Positions 6,473 to 13,991 of a stretch of DNA of 15,480 nucleotides are shown here, piece after piece (the first letter of the stretch is position 1; the number at the start of each line of letters is the position of its first letter). The translations under genes and the position numbers were made by a program. The notes below the pieces were generated by a model. It searched no databases. It worked only from the letters and a program-made list of their open reading frames with translations, and was not told where the DNA came from. Origin of the DNA: Pseudomonadota bacterium (GTDB taxonomy: Bacteria > Pseudomonadota > Alphaproteobacteria > Rhizobiales > Devosiaceae); the NCBI GenBank assembly GCA_023387585.1, contig JAEWHZ010000381.1:1-15480 (forward strand), written 5' to 3'.

Positions 6473-7645
6473 ATGACCGCCGGGCGCCGATCGGCCTTCT
6501 CTCCCGCGCTTGCAGGCCCGGATAAGCGATTGGCCGCATTCCGCGTCTTCTTTCCCGCAGCCGCGATGTCGGCGATCGCGCTCGTTATCGTTCCCGCCGC
6601 GACGGCGCTGGGCGCGATCCCGCTGGCATGGTGGTGGCACGCCCGCGAGGGAATGTTCGGCTATGGCGGGGCGATCCTCGCCGGCTTCGTGCTGACCGCG
6701 TTTCCCAACTGGCTCGGCAGGCGTCCGCCGAAAACCCCTGTCGTGCTGACGCTCGCAACGTTCTGGCTCGCCGGCCGCGCCGGCCTGCTCCTCGAGGCGA
6801 TGGGCTGGTCGGGGGCCGGCCTTTTCGATCTCGGCCTGCCGCTGGGTTTGCTGGCATTCGCCACGCGCGAGGTGCTGGCGGCGGGCAACCGGCGCAACCG
6901 CAAGATCGTCCTGCTTCTCGCGCTTTACGCCACTGGAAGGATAGTGGCGGCGGCAGAACCCTTTCCGCAGATGGCGCCGGACAGCGGCACGCGGCTGGGG
7001 GCGGCCGCGCTCGTCCTTCTCATCATGACGATCTGCGGGCGCATGATCCCGGTTTTCACGCAGGATGCGCTCGGGGCCGGAAACGGGCCCGCGCCGCGCC
7101 ATGACGGCCTCGACGCGATCGCGATCCTGGCGGGTCTGGCCGCGCTGCCGGCCTGGGCTTTCGCGCCGCAGCATGTCGTCACGGCGGGTCTGCTGACCAT
7201 TGCGGGCGCGTTCAACCTCGTCCGGCTCTGCCGGTGGTCGGGACTTCGGGTCTGGCGACAGGCCGATCTCGTCTTCCTGCATATAGGCTATGGCTTCATA
7301 CCGCTCGGGCTTGCCTTGTGTGCGGGGGCGGCGTTTTCCGGCGTGGTTTCGCCCGGCGCGGGCCTGCATGCCTTCACTGCCGGCGCCATGGGCGTCGTGT
7401 CCCTCGCGGTAATGATCCGCATGATCGAAGGGCATATCCGCGCGCCGCGAAGCGCATCTCGTGTCAAGGCCGCCATTCTGGGTTTCATCGCCATTTCGGC
7501 CGGCCTGCGCATCACGCATGGCATCGAGGGCATGCCGGCCGCGCTGCTTGCGCCGGCGGCGATGCTCTGGGTGGCCGGGTTCACCCTGTTCCTGCTCGCC
7601 TATGGTCCGATCATCCTCGTGCGACCGCATACGCGACGAGAGTGA
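6473..7645 (+). CDS. nnrS: NnrS family heme-copper membrane protein
   Basis: A 390-aa polytopic inner-membrane protein with about 10-12 hydrophobic segments. NnrS proteins bind heme and copper and protect cells during NO exposure and denitrification; the precise reaction is unsettled. Family blocks are FGYGGAILAGFVLTAFPNW (62-80), ICGRMIPVFTQDAL, and HAFTAGAMGVVSLAVMIRM. His56 in WWHARE sits where many NnrS proteins have WHAHEM, so one His of that motif is Arg here, which may change a metal ligand. It is the second gene after hemN and ends only 8 nt from the convergent ubiX gene. Placement beside hemN fits a low-oxygen/NO regulon. Confidence 0.85.
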   Translation: MTAGRRSAFSPALAGPDKRLAAFRVFFPAAAMSAIALVIVPAATALGAIPLAWWWHAREGMFGYGGAILAGFVLTAFPNWLGRRPPKTPVVLTLATFWLAGRAGLLLEAMGWSGAGLFDLGLPLGLLAFATREVLAAGNRRNRKIVLLLALYATGRIVAAAEPFPQMAPDSGTRLGAAALVLLIMTICGRMIPVFTQDALGAGNGPAPRHDGLDAIAILAGLAALPAWAFAPQHVVTAGLLTIAGAFNLVRLCRWSGLRVWRQADLVFLHIGYGFIPLGLALCAGAAFSGVVSPGAGLHAFTAGAMGVVSLAVMIRMIEGHIRAPRSASRVKAAILGFIAISAGLRITHGIEGMPAALLAPAAMLWVAGFTLFLLAYGPIILVRPHTRRE

Positions 7646-7653
7646 AACGCCCC

Positions 7654-8247
7654 TCAGCCGGCTTCGGCTGCGTCCAGCCCCTGCCATGCCTTGGCCAATC
7701 CGGCCATGGGCAGGCCGAGAAGATCGATCATGCGGCACGCGGTCTGGTCCACCATCTCCTCCATGGTTCGCGCGATATAGAAGGGCGGGACGGGTGGAAA
7801 GACGATGGCGCCGGCCTGGGTGACCCTGCGCATGAGATCGAGGTGTCCCAGATGCAAGGGCGCCTCGCGTACCGCCAGCACCAGCCGGCGGCGTTCCTTG
7901 AGATGCACGTCGGCGGCGCGGATCATGATCGTATCGTTAGAACTGTTGGCGATGGCGGACAGCGTGCGGATCGAACACGGCGCCACGATCATGCCGTCGG
8001 TGGCGAACGAGCCGCTGGCGATCGCGGCGCCGATCTCGTCGGGTTCATAGGCCCGGTGAGCCAGGCCCAGAACGTCCTTGAAGGCATCGGGGCCGAGCTC
8101 ATGCGCAAATGTCGTTTCCGCCGCCGCCGATACGGCCAGATGCACCTCGATCGTGCTCTGCGTGGCGAGCCGGCGCACGATCTGCCGCCCCAGCGCGGCC
8201 CCGGACGCTCCCGATATGCCCACGACCACGCGCATGGGCCTATCCAT
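7654..8247 (-). CDS. ubiX: Flavin prenyltransferase UbiX
   Basis: A 197-aa UbiX/Pad1-family flavoprotein. It joins a dimethylallyl group to FMN to make prenylated FMN, the cofactor of UbiD. The N-terminal FMN-binding Rossmann block RVVVGISGASGAALG (6-20) is clear. The region around VAPCSIRTLSAIANSSND matches the family segment that holds FMN and the prenyl phosphate, and LVLAVREAPLHLGHLDLM matches the conserved arginine-containing block. PPVPPFYIARTMEEMVDQT is the typical C-terminal part. Length fits (about 190-200). ATG at 8247 overlaps the ubiD stop by 8 nt; an in-frame ATG at 8235 is an alternative. It is cotranscribed with ubiD upstream of it. Confidence 0.92.
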   Translation of the reverse strand: MDRPMRVVVGISGASGAALGRQIVRRLATQSTIEVHLAVSAAAETTFAHELGPDAFKDVLGLAHRAYEPDEIGAAIASGSFATDGMIVAPCSIRTLSAIANSSNDTIMIRAADVHLKERRRLVLAVREAPLHLGHLDLMRRVTQAGAIVFPPVPPFYIARTMEEMVDQTACRMIDLLGLPMAGLAKAWQGLDAAEAG

Positions 8248-9772
8248 TGCGCGCCACCTTCGGGTCGTCCAGCCCCAGCTCGTCCCAGATGGCGTCGACA
8301 CGGGCCGCGATCTCGGCGGACATGGCGAGGGGGGAGCCCCAAACGCGGTCGGTTTCGGCCCCGATCTTCGTCGTTGCGTCCAGCCCCAGCTTGGTTCCGA
8401 GCCCCGGCCGCACCGAGGAGAAATCGAGATAGTCCATGGGGGTGTTCTCGATCATGACGAGGTCACGGGGCGCTTCGAAGCGCGTCGACAGCGCCCAGAC
8501 CAGATCCGACCCGCTCCGCACGTCGATGTCGGGATCGACGACGATGATGAACTTGCAATAGCTGAACTGGGGGAGCATCGACCACAGCCCCATCATCACC
8601 CGCCGCGCATGGCCCGGATAACGCTTGTCGATGGAGACGATCATGGCGCGGTACGAGCACGCATCGGGCGGCATCCAGATATCGCGGATCTCCGGAAGAT
8701 GCCGCCGGGCGAGCGGAACGAACAGGGTGCTCAGCGCCTCGGCCAGCCACGACGGCTCGTCGGGAGGGCGGCCCGTATAGGTGGAAAGATAGATGGGCGC
8801 GCGGCGCGTGGTGATGGCGCTCAGATCGACCACCGGAAACGGCTCGGCTGCGTTGTAGTAACCCGTATGATCGCCATAGGGGCCCTCGAGCGCGGTCTCG
8901 TTGGCCGACACTTTTCCCTCGAGCACGATCTCGGCCTGGGCCGGCACCGGCAGATCGACGGTCCGCCCCCTGGCGAGCGCGATGCGCCTGCCGCGCAGGA
9001 TGCCCGAGAAGGCCAGCTCGCTCAGTCCGTCCGGCAGCGGCATGACGGCCGAAAGGATGGTGGCGGGGTCCGCGCCGATGGCGATGGCGATCGGCATGTC
9101 CTCGCCTCGCTGCCGCCACTGCCGGAAATGCCGCGCACCGCCGCGATTGTCGAGCCAGCGCACGATCAGCCGGCGCGGACCGAGAACCTGCATGCGGTAG
9201 ACGCCGACATTGATGTCGGCCGGATCGTCGGGGGCACGCGTGATCACCAGCGGCCAGGTGATCAGCGGGGCGGGCTCGCCCGGCCAGCACCACTGGATCG
9301 GCAGGCGGGCGAGGTCGATGTCCTCGCCGGTCGATACGCGCTGGTGCACGGGCGCGTGACGCACCGTGTTCGCACGCATGGACAAGGCCGCCACGACCAT
9401 GGACATGCGCTGGAGGGCCTCGTCGAGCGAGCGCGGCGCAGTGGGCTGGCGCAGATCGGCAAGGAACTCCCCCAGCGCTGCGAATGCACCCGGCTCGATC
9501 CCCATGCCCCAGGCGATGCGTTCGGCCGTTCCGAAAAGATTGACCAGAAGCGGCGTGTCGTAGCGGTGTCCCCCAGCATCCACGGGGGCCTCGAACAGCA
9601 GCGCCGGCCCGTGATCCGCCAGCACGCGCTTGTGGATTTCCGTGACCTCGTGGACGACCGAGACGGGCCGCGCGATCCGCCGCAAGGCGCCCCTGTCTTC
9701 GAGCAGGGCCAAAAAATCCCCCAGATTCGCGCAGGGCGGAGCGGAACGGCGAAAGGGAAGATGACCGGGCAT
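8240..9772 (-). CDS. ubiD: 4-hydroxy-3-polyprenylbenzoate decarboxylase UbiD
   Basis: A 510-aa UbiD-family decarboxylase that uses prenylated FMN and Mn/K to remove the carboxyl group of the polyprenyl-4-hydroxybenzoate ubiquinone precursor. Family blocks include DINVGVYRMQVLGPRR, which contributes metal and cofactor contacts, EGPYGDHTGYYN with an acidic residue of the active site, IVSIDKRYPGHARRVMMGLW, and the C-terminal VWGSPLAMSAEIAARVD. Length is typical (about 490-520). ATG at 9772 has AGGAGAG about 8 nt upstream. The partner ubiX overlaps its end. Its divergent neighbour is ubiT, which supports a role in ubiquinone synthesis rather than degradation of aromatic acids, the other common use of UbiD homologs. 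Confidence 0.92.
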   Translation of the reverse strand: MPGHLPFRRSAPPCANLGDFLALLEDRGALRRIARPVSVVHEVTEIHKRVLADHGPALLFEAPVDAGGHRYDTPLLVNLFGTAERIAWGMGIEPGAFAALGEFLADLRQPTAPRSLDEALQRMSMVVAALSMRANTVRHAPVHQRVSTGEDIDLARLPIQWCWPGEPAPLITWPLVITRAPDDPADINVGVYRMQVLGPRRLIVRWLDNRGGARHFRQWRQRGEDMPIAIAIGADPATILSAVMPLPDGLSELAFSGILRGRRIALARGRTVDLPVPAQAEIVLEGKVSANETALEGPYGDHTGYYNAAEPFPVVDLSAITTRRAPIYLSTYTGRPPDEPSWLAEALSTLFVPLARRHLPEIRDIWMPPDACSYRAMIVSIDKRYPGHARRVMMGLWSMLPQFSYCKFIIVVDPDIDVRSGSDLVWALSTRFEAPRDLVMIENTPMDYLDFSSVRPGLGTKLGLDATTKIGAETDRVWGSPLAMSAEIAARVDAIWDELGLDDPKVARNG

Positions 9773-9794
9773 GTCCCGGCTCTCCTGAACGCGA

Positions 9795-9823
9795 ATAATT
9801 GCGACGTCTTTGCGTCAGAACAA
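9795..9823 (-). promoter_or_regulatory. Candidate ubiD promoter
   Basis: On the minus strand, TTGTTC (9823-9818) and AATTAT (9800-9795) are 17 nt apart and would start transcription about 15 nt before the ubiD ATG. The -35 hexamer lies inside the dyad upstream of ubiT. A regulator bound there could therefore activate ubiT while blocking or modulating ubiD. The hexamers are only partial matches. Confidence 0.3.
9810..9823 (+). promoter_or_regulatory. FNR/NnrR-type box before ubiT
   Basis: TTGCGTCAGAACAA has the TTG-N8-CAA spacing of Crp/FNR-family sites, with a TTGCG left half as in NnrR-type sites and a weaker right half. TAGCCT (9846-9851) lies 22 nt downstream as a possible -10. This is exactly the spacing seen for the hemN box, and puts the box centre at -41.5. 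Predicted transcription would begin near 9858, 23 nt before the ubiT ATG. Confidence 0.45.
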
Positions 9824-9880
9824 ACTGCCCTGTACCGAACGGGCCTAGCCTGGAGTGGCTGATCAAGGCAGGAGCCTGCC

Positions 9881-10378
9881 ATGCGTCTTCATCCCGCGTT
9901 ATCGCGCCTGCTCGCTCCGGTGCCGCCGCAGGCAATCGAACTGCCGGCGAGATGGGCGCTGCAGGCGGTTCTGGAGCGGCATCCGGCCCTGCTCGATCGC
10001 CTCGGGCCTCATGGCGGCAAGCGATTCGTGTTCATACCGTCCGATCTGCCGTTCAGATTCGAGATCGTCCCCGCCGAACGGAGGCTCTCGGTAAGGCGGC
10101 GAGGCCCCGTGCGACAGGCCGATGTGCGGATTTCCGGCCCGATCTTCATGCTGCTGGCGCTGCTCGAAGGCAGGCTCGACGGCGATGCGGTGTTCTTCTC
10201 GCGCGCCTTGAGCATAGAGGGCGACACCGAGGCGATCCTCGCCCTGCGCAACGCAATGGACGACAGCGATCTCGATCTGCCCACCGATCTTGCGGCCCAT
10301 GCCGGCCCCTTCGGGCCCATGGTCAGGATCGGATGCGGCGCCATCCGCCGGCGGGTTCTGGGACCGGAGGCAGGGTGA
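9881..10378 (+). CDS. ubiT: Anaerobic ubiquinone factor UbiT (SCP2 domain)
   Basis: A 165-aa protein with an SCP2 lipid-binding domain (about residues 45-125). UbiT works with UbiU and UbiV in O2-independent ubiquinone synthesis, probably binding the hydrophobic isoprenoid precursors. RFEIVPAERRLSVRR, ADVRISGPIFMLLALLEGRLDGDAVFFSRALSIEGDTE and ALRNAMDD are typical SCP2/YhbT blocks. There are no membrane segments or signal peptide. ATG at 9881 has AGGAG at a good distance. The stop TGA shares its A with the ubiU ATG (TGATG), so translation is coupled. The identification rests strongly on the neighbours as well as on the domain. Confidence 0.88.
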   Translation: MRLHPALSRLLAPVPPQAIELPARWALQAVLERHPALLDRLGPHGGKRFVFIPSDLPFRFEIVPAERRLSVRRRGPVRQADVRISGPIFMLLALLEGRLDGDAVFFSRALSIEGDTEAILALRNAMDDSDLDLPTDLAAHAGPFGPMVRIGCGAIRRRVLGPEAG

Positions 10379-11355
10379 TGGAGCTGATCTGCCCGGCGGG
10401 CACACCGTCAGCCTATCGCGAGGCGCTCGATGCGGGAGCGGATGCCATCTATTGCGGCTTCGCCGACGAGACCAATGCGCGCAACTTCCCCGGCCTCAAC
10501 TTCTCGCGCCGTGAAATGGCCGACGCCATCGCGCTGGGGCATGCACGCGGAAAACGCACCTTTATCGCCATCAACACCTTCATGCGGGCGAATGACGAGG
10601 CGCTGTGGCATGCAGCGGTCGACGACGCGGTCTCCCTCGGGGCCGATGCGATCATCCTCGCCGATACGGGCCTGATGGCCTATGCGGCCGAGAAACATCC
10701 GCAGCAGCGCCTGCACGTCTCGGTGCAGGCCGCGGCTTCCAACCCCGAGGCCGTCGATTTCCTGACCTCGTGCTTCAACGCCAAGCGGGTGGTGCTGCCG
10801 CGCGTGCTGACCACGGCCGAGGTCACCGCGCTCGCGGCGCAGATCCGCTGCGAAACCGAGGTCTTCGTGTTCGGCGGGTTGTGCGTGATGGCCGAGGGCC
10901 GCTGCTCGCTGTCCTCCTACGCGACCGGAAAATCGCCCAACATGGACGGGGTCTGCTCGCCCGCCAGCCATGTGCGCTACCGCGAGGAGGGGGACACGAT
11001 GGTGTCCGAGCTCGGCGGCTACACCATCAACCGCTTCGGCCCCGGGGAAGCCGCGGGCTACCCGACCCTGTGCAAGGGGCGCTTCCATATCGCCGACGCC
11101 AAGGGCTATGCCTTCGAGGATCCGGTGAGCCTCGAGATCATCGCCGAGATCGACGCGCTCCGCGCCGCCGGGGTCAAGGCGCTCAAGATCGAGGGCCGCC
11201 AGCGCGGCAAGGCCTATGTCGCCAGCGTCGTCTCGGCGATCCGCAAAGCGCTGGACGCCGATGCCGAGGGAGGCGCCGCCGTGGTCGAGAGCCTCAGAGG
11301 GCTGAGCGAGGGCCAGAAGACCACGCAGGGCGCCTATGAGAAACGGTGGCGATAG
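10378..11355 (+). CDS. ubiU: O2-independent ubiquinone hydroxylation protein UbiU (U32 family)
   Basis: A 325-aa protein of the peptidase-U32 family. UbiU and UbiV form a complex with two 4Fe-4S clusters that hydroxylates ubiquinone precursors without O2, using prephenate as oxygen donor in E. coli. The N-terminus MELICPAGTPSAYREALDAG and ADAIYCGF are family hallmarks. The four cluster cysteines are Cys169, Cys176, Cys193 and Cys232, at the same numbers as the known E. coli ligands. The terminal block LKIEGRQRGKAYV is also typical. ATG at 10378 follows GGAGG. An open frame runs further upstream through ubiT but is not the gene. The cysteine set and the ubiV partner argue against TrhP/RlhA-type U32 proteins. 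Confidence 0.94.
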   Translation: MELICPAGTPSAYREALDAGADAIYCGFADETNARNFPGLNFSRREMADAIALGHARGKRTFIAINTFMRANDEALWHAAVDDAVSLGADAIILADTGLMAYAAEKHPQQRLHVSVQAAASNPEAVDFLTSCFNAKRVVLPRVLTTAEVTALAAQIRCETEVFVFGGLCVMAEGRCSLSSYATGKSPNMDGVCSPASHVRYREEGDTMVSELGGYTINRFGPGEAAGYPTLCKGRFHIADAKGYAFEDPVSLEIIAEIDALRAAGVKALKIEGRQRGKAYVASVVSAIRKALDADAEGGAAVVESLRGLSEGQKTTQGAYEKRWR

Positions 11356-11359
11356 TGCG

Positions 11360-12268
11360 ATGACCCAGGCGAGATCACAGCTCGTGCTCGGCCCGATCCC
11401 CTATCTGTGGGACGGCGATGCCTGGCGCGACTTCTACTTCCGGATCGCCGACGAGGCGCCGGTCGACATCGTCAGCGTCGGGGAAGTGGTGTGCTCGAAG
11501 CGCCTGCATTTCTTCGCCCCGCATTTCGATGCCGTCGTCGCCCGGCTCGAGGCGGCCGGCAAGCAGGTGCACCTGGCGACGCTGGCCCTGGTCACGCTCG
11601 ATCGCGAGCGTCGCGCGCAGACCCGGCTGCTGAAGGACGAAGGGCGCGTGTTCGAGGCGGGCGATCTGTCCGCCCTGCGCCTGCTCGAAAATCGTCCCCA
11701 CACCGTCGGCCCGCTGCTCAACACCTATAACGCGGCTACCGCCCGCTTCTATGCCCGCCGCGGCGCGATCGCGATCTGCCTGCCGCCCGAGCTGCCCATG
11801 CGCTCCATCGCCGCGATCGCGCGGACGGCCGAAGAGACCGCCTTGGAGGTGTTCGCCTTCGGCCGGGTGCCGCTGGCGATATCGGCCCGCTGCGCGCATG
11901 CGCGGGCCAAGGGCCATACCAAGGACAATTGCAATTTCGTCTGCGCGGAAGACCCCGACGGCCTGACCGTTGAAACGCTCGACCACCAGCCTTTTCTCGC
12001 ATTGAACGGCGTGCAGACCGTCTCGCATAGCTGCAACGTGCTGATGGAGGAACTTTCCACCCTGGAGCGCCACGGGGTCCGCCGGTTCCGGCTCTCGCCC
12101 CAGCACTGCGACATGGCGGCCGTGGCCCGGGTGTATCGCTCGGTGCTCGACGGCGAGCTGGCTCCCGCCGAGGGGTTGGAGCGGCTGCGGGCGATCTATC
12201 CGCAGCTTCCCTTCTCGAATGGGTTCATCCATGGCGCCGCCGGTGTGGAGTGGATCGATGCGGCCTGA
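11360..12268 (+). CDS. ubiV: O2-independent ubiquinone hydroxylation protein UbiV (U32 family)
   Basis: A 302-aa U32-family partner of UbiU carrying the second 4Fe-4S cluster. GEVVCSKR gives Cys45, and SARCAHARAKGHTKDNC with NFVC gives Cys178, Cys191 and Cys195, the pattern of UbiV. LGPIPYLW at the N-terminus, LATLALV and LNTYNA also match the family. ATG at 11360, 4 nt after the ubiU stop, gives an N-terminus of normal length. An ATG at 11336 within ubiU, with AGGG before it, would add eight residues. The 3' end overlaps the start of the unknown ORF. Confidence 0.93.
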   Translation: MTQARSQLVLGPIPYLWDGDAWRDFYFRIADEAPVDIVSVGEVVCSKRLHFFAPHFDAVVARLEAAGKQVHLATLALVTLDRERRAQTRLLKDEGRVFEAGDLSALRLLENRPHTVGPLLNTYNAATARFYARRGAIAICLPPELPMRSIAAIARTAEETALEVFAFGRVPLAISARCAHARAKGHTKDNCNFVCAEDPDGLTVETLDHQPFLALNGVQTVSHSCNVLMEELSTLERHGVRRFRLSPQHCDMAAVARVYRSVLDGELAPAEGLERLRAIYPQLPFSNGFIHGAAGVEWIDAA

Positions 12269-12641
12269 TGCCTCGCGCCCTCAATCGGATATTCGCCAGC
12301 GCATCCGAGCCGTCCTCTCCGGCCTCGACTGCGAATGCCGGGAGAGACTTGACATGGCGCTCGAGGCCTTCGTCAGCCTGGAAGAAAAACGAAACAAGCG
12401 GCAGGCCCTGGGCGACGCCCGGCATCAGCGCGACATCATCATCGCGCTGATCGCACTGCTCGAAGAGATCGACGAGATCGGTCTCAGCGAGCCGGACGAA
12501 AGCGTCTTCGAGGAGATCGTGCTGCTGTTCGAGGATATCGCGCTGGCCGCCCAAGCCGGCGCCGAAGCCGTTCGCAAGGTTTCCAGGCCGTCGAACCCGT
12601 CCGGTCTGCGAAAACGCAATATCCGGCGCAGCCAGGCTTGA
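12258..12641 (+). CDS. Unknown 127-aa protein at end of ubiTUV operon
   Basis: I do not recognise a family. From ATG 12258 it encodes 127 residues. It starts inside the last codons of ubiV (11-nt overlap), so translation is probably coupled. The central part, about residues 20-105, is rich in Leu, Ala and Glu with no prolines for long runs, suggesting an acidic all-helical protein; examples are ALEAFVSLEEKRNKRQALGD and IIALIALLEEIDEIGLSEPD. The tail is basic and probably disordered (RPSNPSGLRKRNIRRSQA). A CEC motif lies in GLDCECRER. No signal peptide or clear membrane span. ATG 12219 would add 13 residues. Position suggests an accessory role in anaerobic ubiquinone synthesis or respiration, but that is only inference. 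Confidence 0.65.
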   Translation: MRPDASRPQSDIRQRIRAVLSGLDCECRERLDMALEAFVSLEEKRNKRQALGDARHQRDIIIALIALLEEIDEIGLSEPDESVFEEIVLLFEDIALAAQAGAEAVRKVSRPSNPSGLRKRNIRRSQA

Positions 12642-12708
12642 AAACCGCGCGGCCGGCCCGGGCTAACGCGAGGATATCTCTCGGTGAGCACCAGGGACCG
12701 GCGCGCTA

Positions 12709-13884
12709 TCAGGAGTTTGCGGCGGGATAAGCCACGAGATCGTGGTGCCCGATATCGACCGTCCGGCTTTTCCCGCCCGGGGTCACCAGCTCCGCCAGCG
12801 CCTCGTCAGCGACAGGAAGGCGGCGGGCCCGGCCGTCGCCCAGCGGACTGACCGAACGGCGCAGCGTGACGGCGCTGGCCAGCATCAGCCGGCGCGGCGG
12901 CATGCCGGGATTCGCCAGACGCTCGATCAAAAGCCGAGCCGCCTGCCGCCCGGCCTCGCGCATGTCGCGATCGATCACCGTCATCGGCGGGCCGGCAATC
13001 TCGGCGAGTGCGGGATCGTCCGCGCCGACGAAGGACAGGTCCTGCGGGATCGACAGGCCCAGCGTGCGGATGGCCCGCAACGCGCCCTGAAAGAAATCCG
13101 CCCCCGCCGCGATCAGCGCGGTCGGCGGGTTGGGGCCGGTGAGCAGGTCATGCGCCTCGGCAGCCCCGTATTCCGCCCCGCGGCCGCAATCGGCGCTGCT
13201 GCGCACCAGCCATTCATCGACGGATATGCCCGCCTCGGCCAATGCCCGCCGATAGGTCGCCAGCCTCTGCTTGCCCGGCCGGTTGGTCTGCGCGGCGATG
13301 AGCCCGATGCGCCGGTGTCCCATGCTCAGCAGATGCTCCATCACTGCGCCCATGGCGGCGGTGTGCTCCACCTCGACCCTGTCCGTCGCCACGGCCACGT
13401 CGCGGTCGACCACGACCACGGGCATGTCCATGCGCCCGATCTGGGCGATGGTGCGCTCGTCGTTCTCATCGCACACCGACATGATCAACCCGTCCATCTG
13501 CCGCTCCCCGGCGGCGCGCAGAAAGGCCAGCTCCCGCTCGGGCCGCGAATCCGAGGAAAACGCGAACAGCATGTAGCCGTGGCGGCCAAGCTCCTCCTCG
13601 ACCCCCGCCATGGTGCGGATGAAGATCGGACAGACGATGTTGGGGATCATCAGCCCGACCGTATGCGTCACATTGGTGCGCATGGCGCGTGCCGCGGCAT
13701 TCGGCTGATAGGCGAGATGGTCCATCGCCTCGAGCACGCGCGCGCGCGTGGCGGGCGAGATACGCGGATTGGCGGCGACGACCCGCGACACGGTTCCGGT
13801 GGACACGCCGGCCAACGCGGCCACGTCGCGTATCGTGGCGCGTCCCTTCCTGACCTGCTCCCGGGATGTATCCGGCTCGTTCAA
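12709..13884 (-). CDS. LacI-family transcriptional regulator
   Basis: A 391-aa LacI/GalR repressor. The N-terminal helix-turn-helix covers residues 17-36 (ATIRDVAALAGVSTGTVSRV), followed by the hinge region YQPNAAARAMRT and a periplasmic-binding-protein-like effector domain from about 75 to 350. The last 40 residues extend beyond the usual family end. I chose the TTG at 13884 because GGAGAG lies 6 nt before it and the helix-turn-helix then begins at a normal position; longer frames upstream contain only non-coding sequence with operators. It is divergent from an ABC binding-protein gene that it most likely controls, with a sugar or sugar-containing ligand as inducer. Symmetric ACGTTT-type sites in the gap fit LacI binding. 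Confidence 0.88.
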   Translation of the reverse strand: MNEPDTSREQVRKGRATIRDVAALAGVSTGTVSRVVAANPRISPATRARVLEAMDHLAYQPNAAARAMRTNVTHTVGLMIPNIVCPIFIRTMAGVEEELGRHGYMLFAFSSDSRPERELAFLRAAGERQMDGLIMSVCDENDERTIAQIGRMDMPVVVVDRDVAVATDRVEVEHTAAMGAVMEHLLSMGHRRIGLIAAQTNRPGKQRLATYRRALAEAGISVDEWLVRSSADCGRGAEYGAAEAHDLLTGPNPPTALIAAGADFFQGALRAIRTLGLSIPQDLSFVGADDPALAEIAGPPMTVIDRDMREAGRQAARLLIERLANPGMPPRRLMLASAVTLRRSVSPLGDGRARRLPVADEALAELVTPGGKSRTVDIGHHDLVAYPAANS

Positions 13885-13951
13885 CCCGATCTCTCCATGC
13901 GTCTTCCTGACATATGATGTCAAACCCCCGTCATCGGCACAAGCAGTTTGG

Positions 13952-13963
13952 GCAAACGTTTGC
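13952..13963. promoter_or_regulatory. LacI operator O1, perfect palindrome
   Basis: GCAAACGTTTGC is a perfect 12-bp palindrome with a central CG, the classic form of a LacI/GalR-family operator. Flanks add more symmetric positions (TTGG on the left, CCAA on the right). It lies 68 bp before the lacI start, fitting autoregulation. Confidence 0.8.
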
Positions 13964-13979
13964 ACCAAGCGGTGATATA

Positions 13980-13991
13980 GCAACGTTTGCA
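13980..13991. promoter_or_regulatory. LacI operator O2, imperfect
   Basis: GCAACGTTTGCA repeats the right half of O1 exactly (ACGTTTGCA) and has a left half shortened by one A. Its centre is 27 bp from that of O1. Confidence 0.6.

Noticed and set aside
7655..7670. CAGCCGGCTTCGGCTG hairpin at the nnrS/ubiX convergence.
   Set aside because: The stem lies inside the ubiX coding end and no T-tract follows on either strand, so a terminator call is not supported.
4631..7738. Open minus-strand frame of over 1000 codons opposite fabB, tRNA, hemN and nnrS.
   Set aside because: The translation is Arg/Gly/Asp-rich and low in complexity, includes the known false peptide from antisense tRNA-Gln, and contradicts clear plus-strand genes.
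8078..9862. 594-codon plus-strand frame over ubiX and ubiD.
   Set aside because: It is a shadow of ubiD/ubiX, whose motifs, starts and ribosome binding sites are strong.
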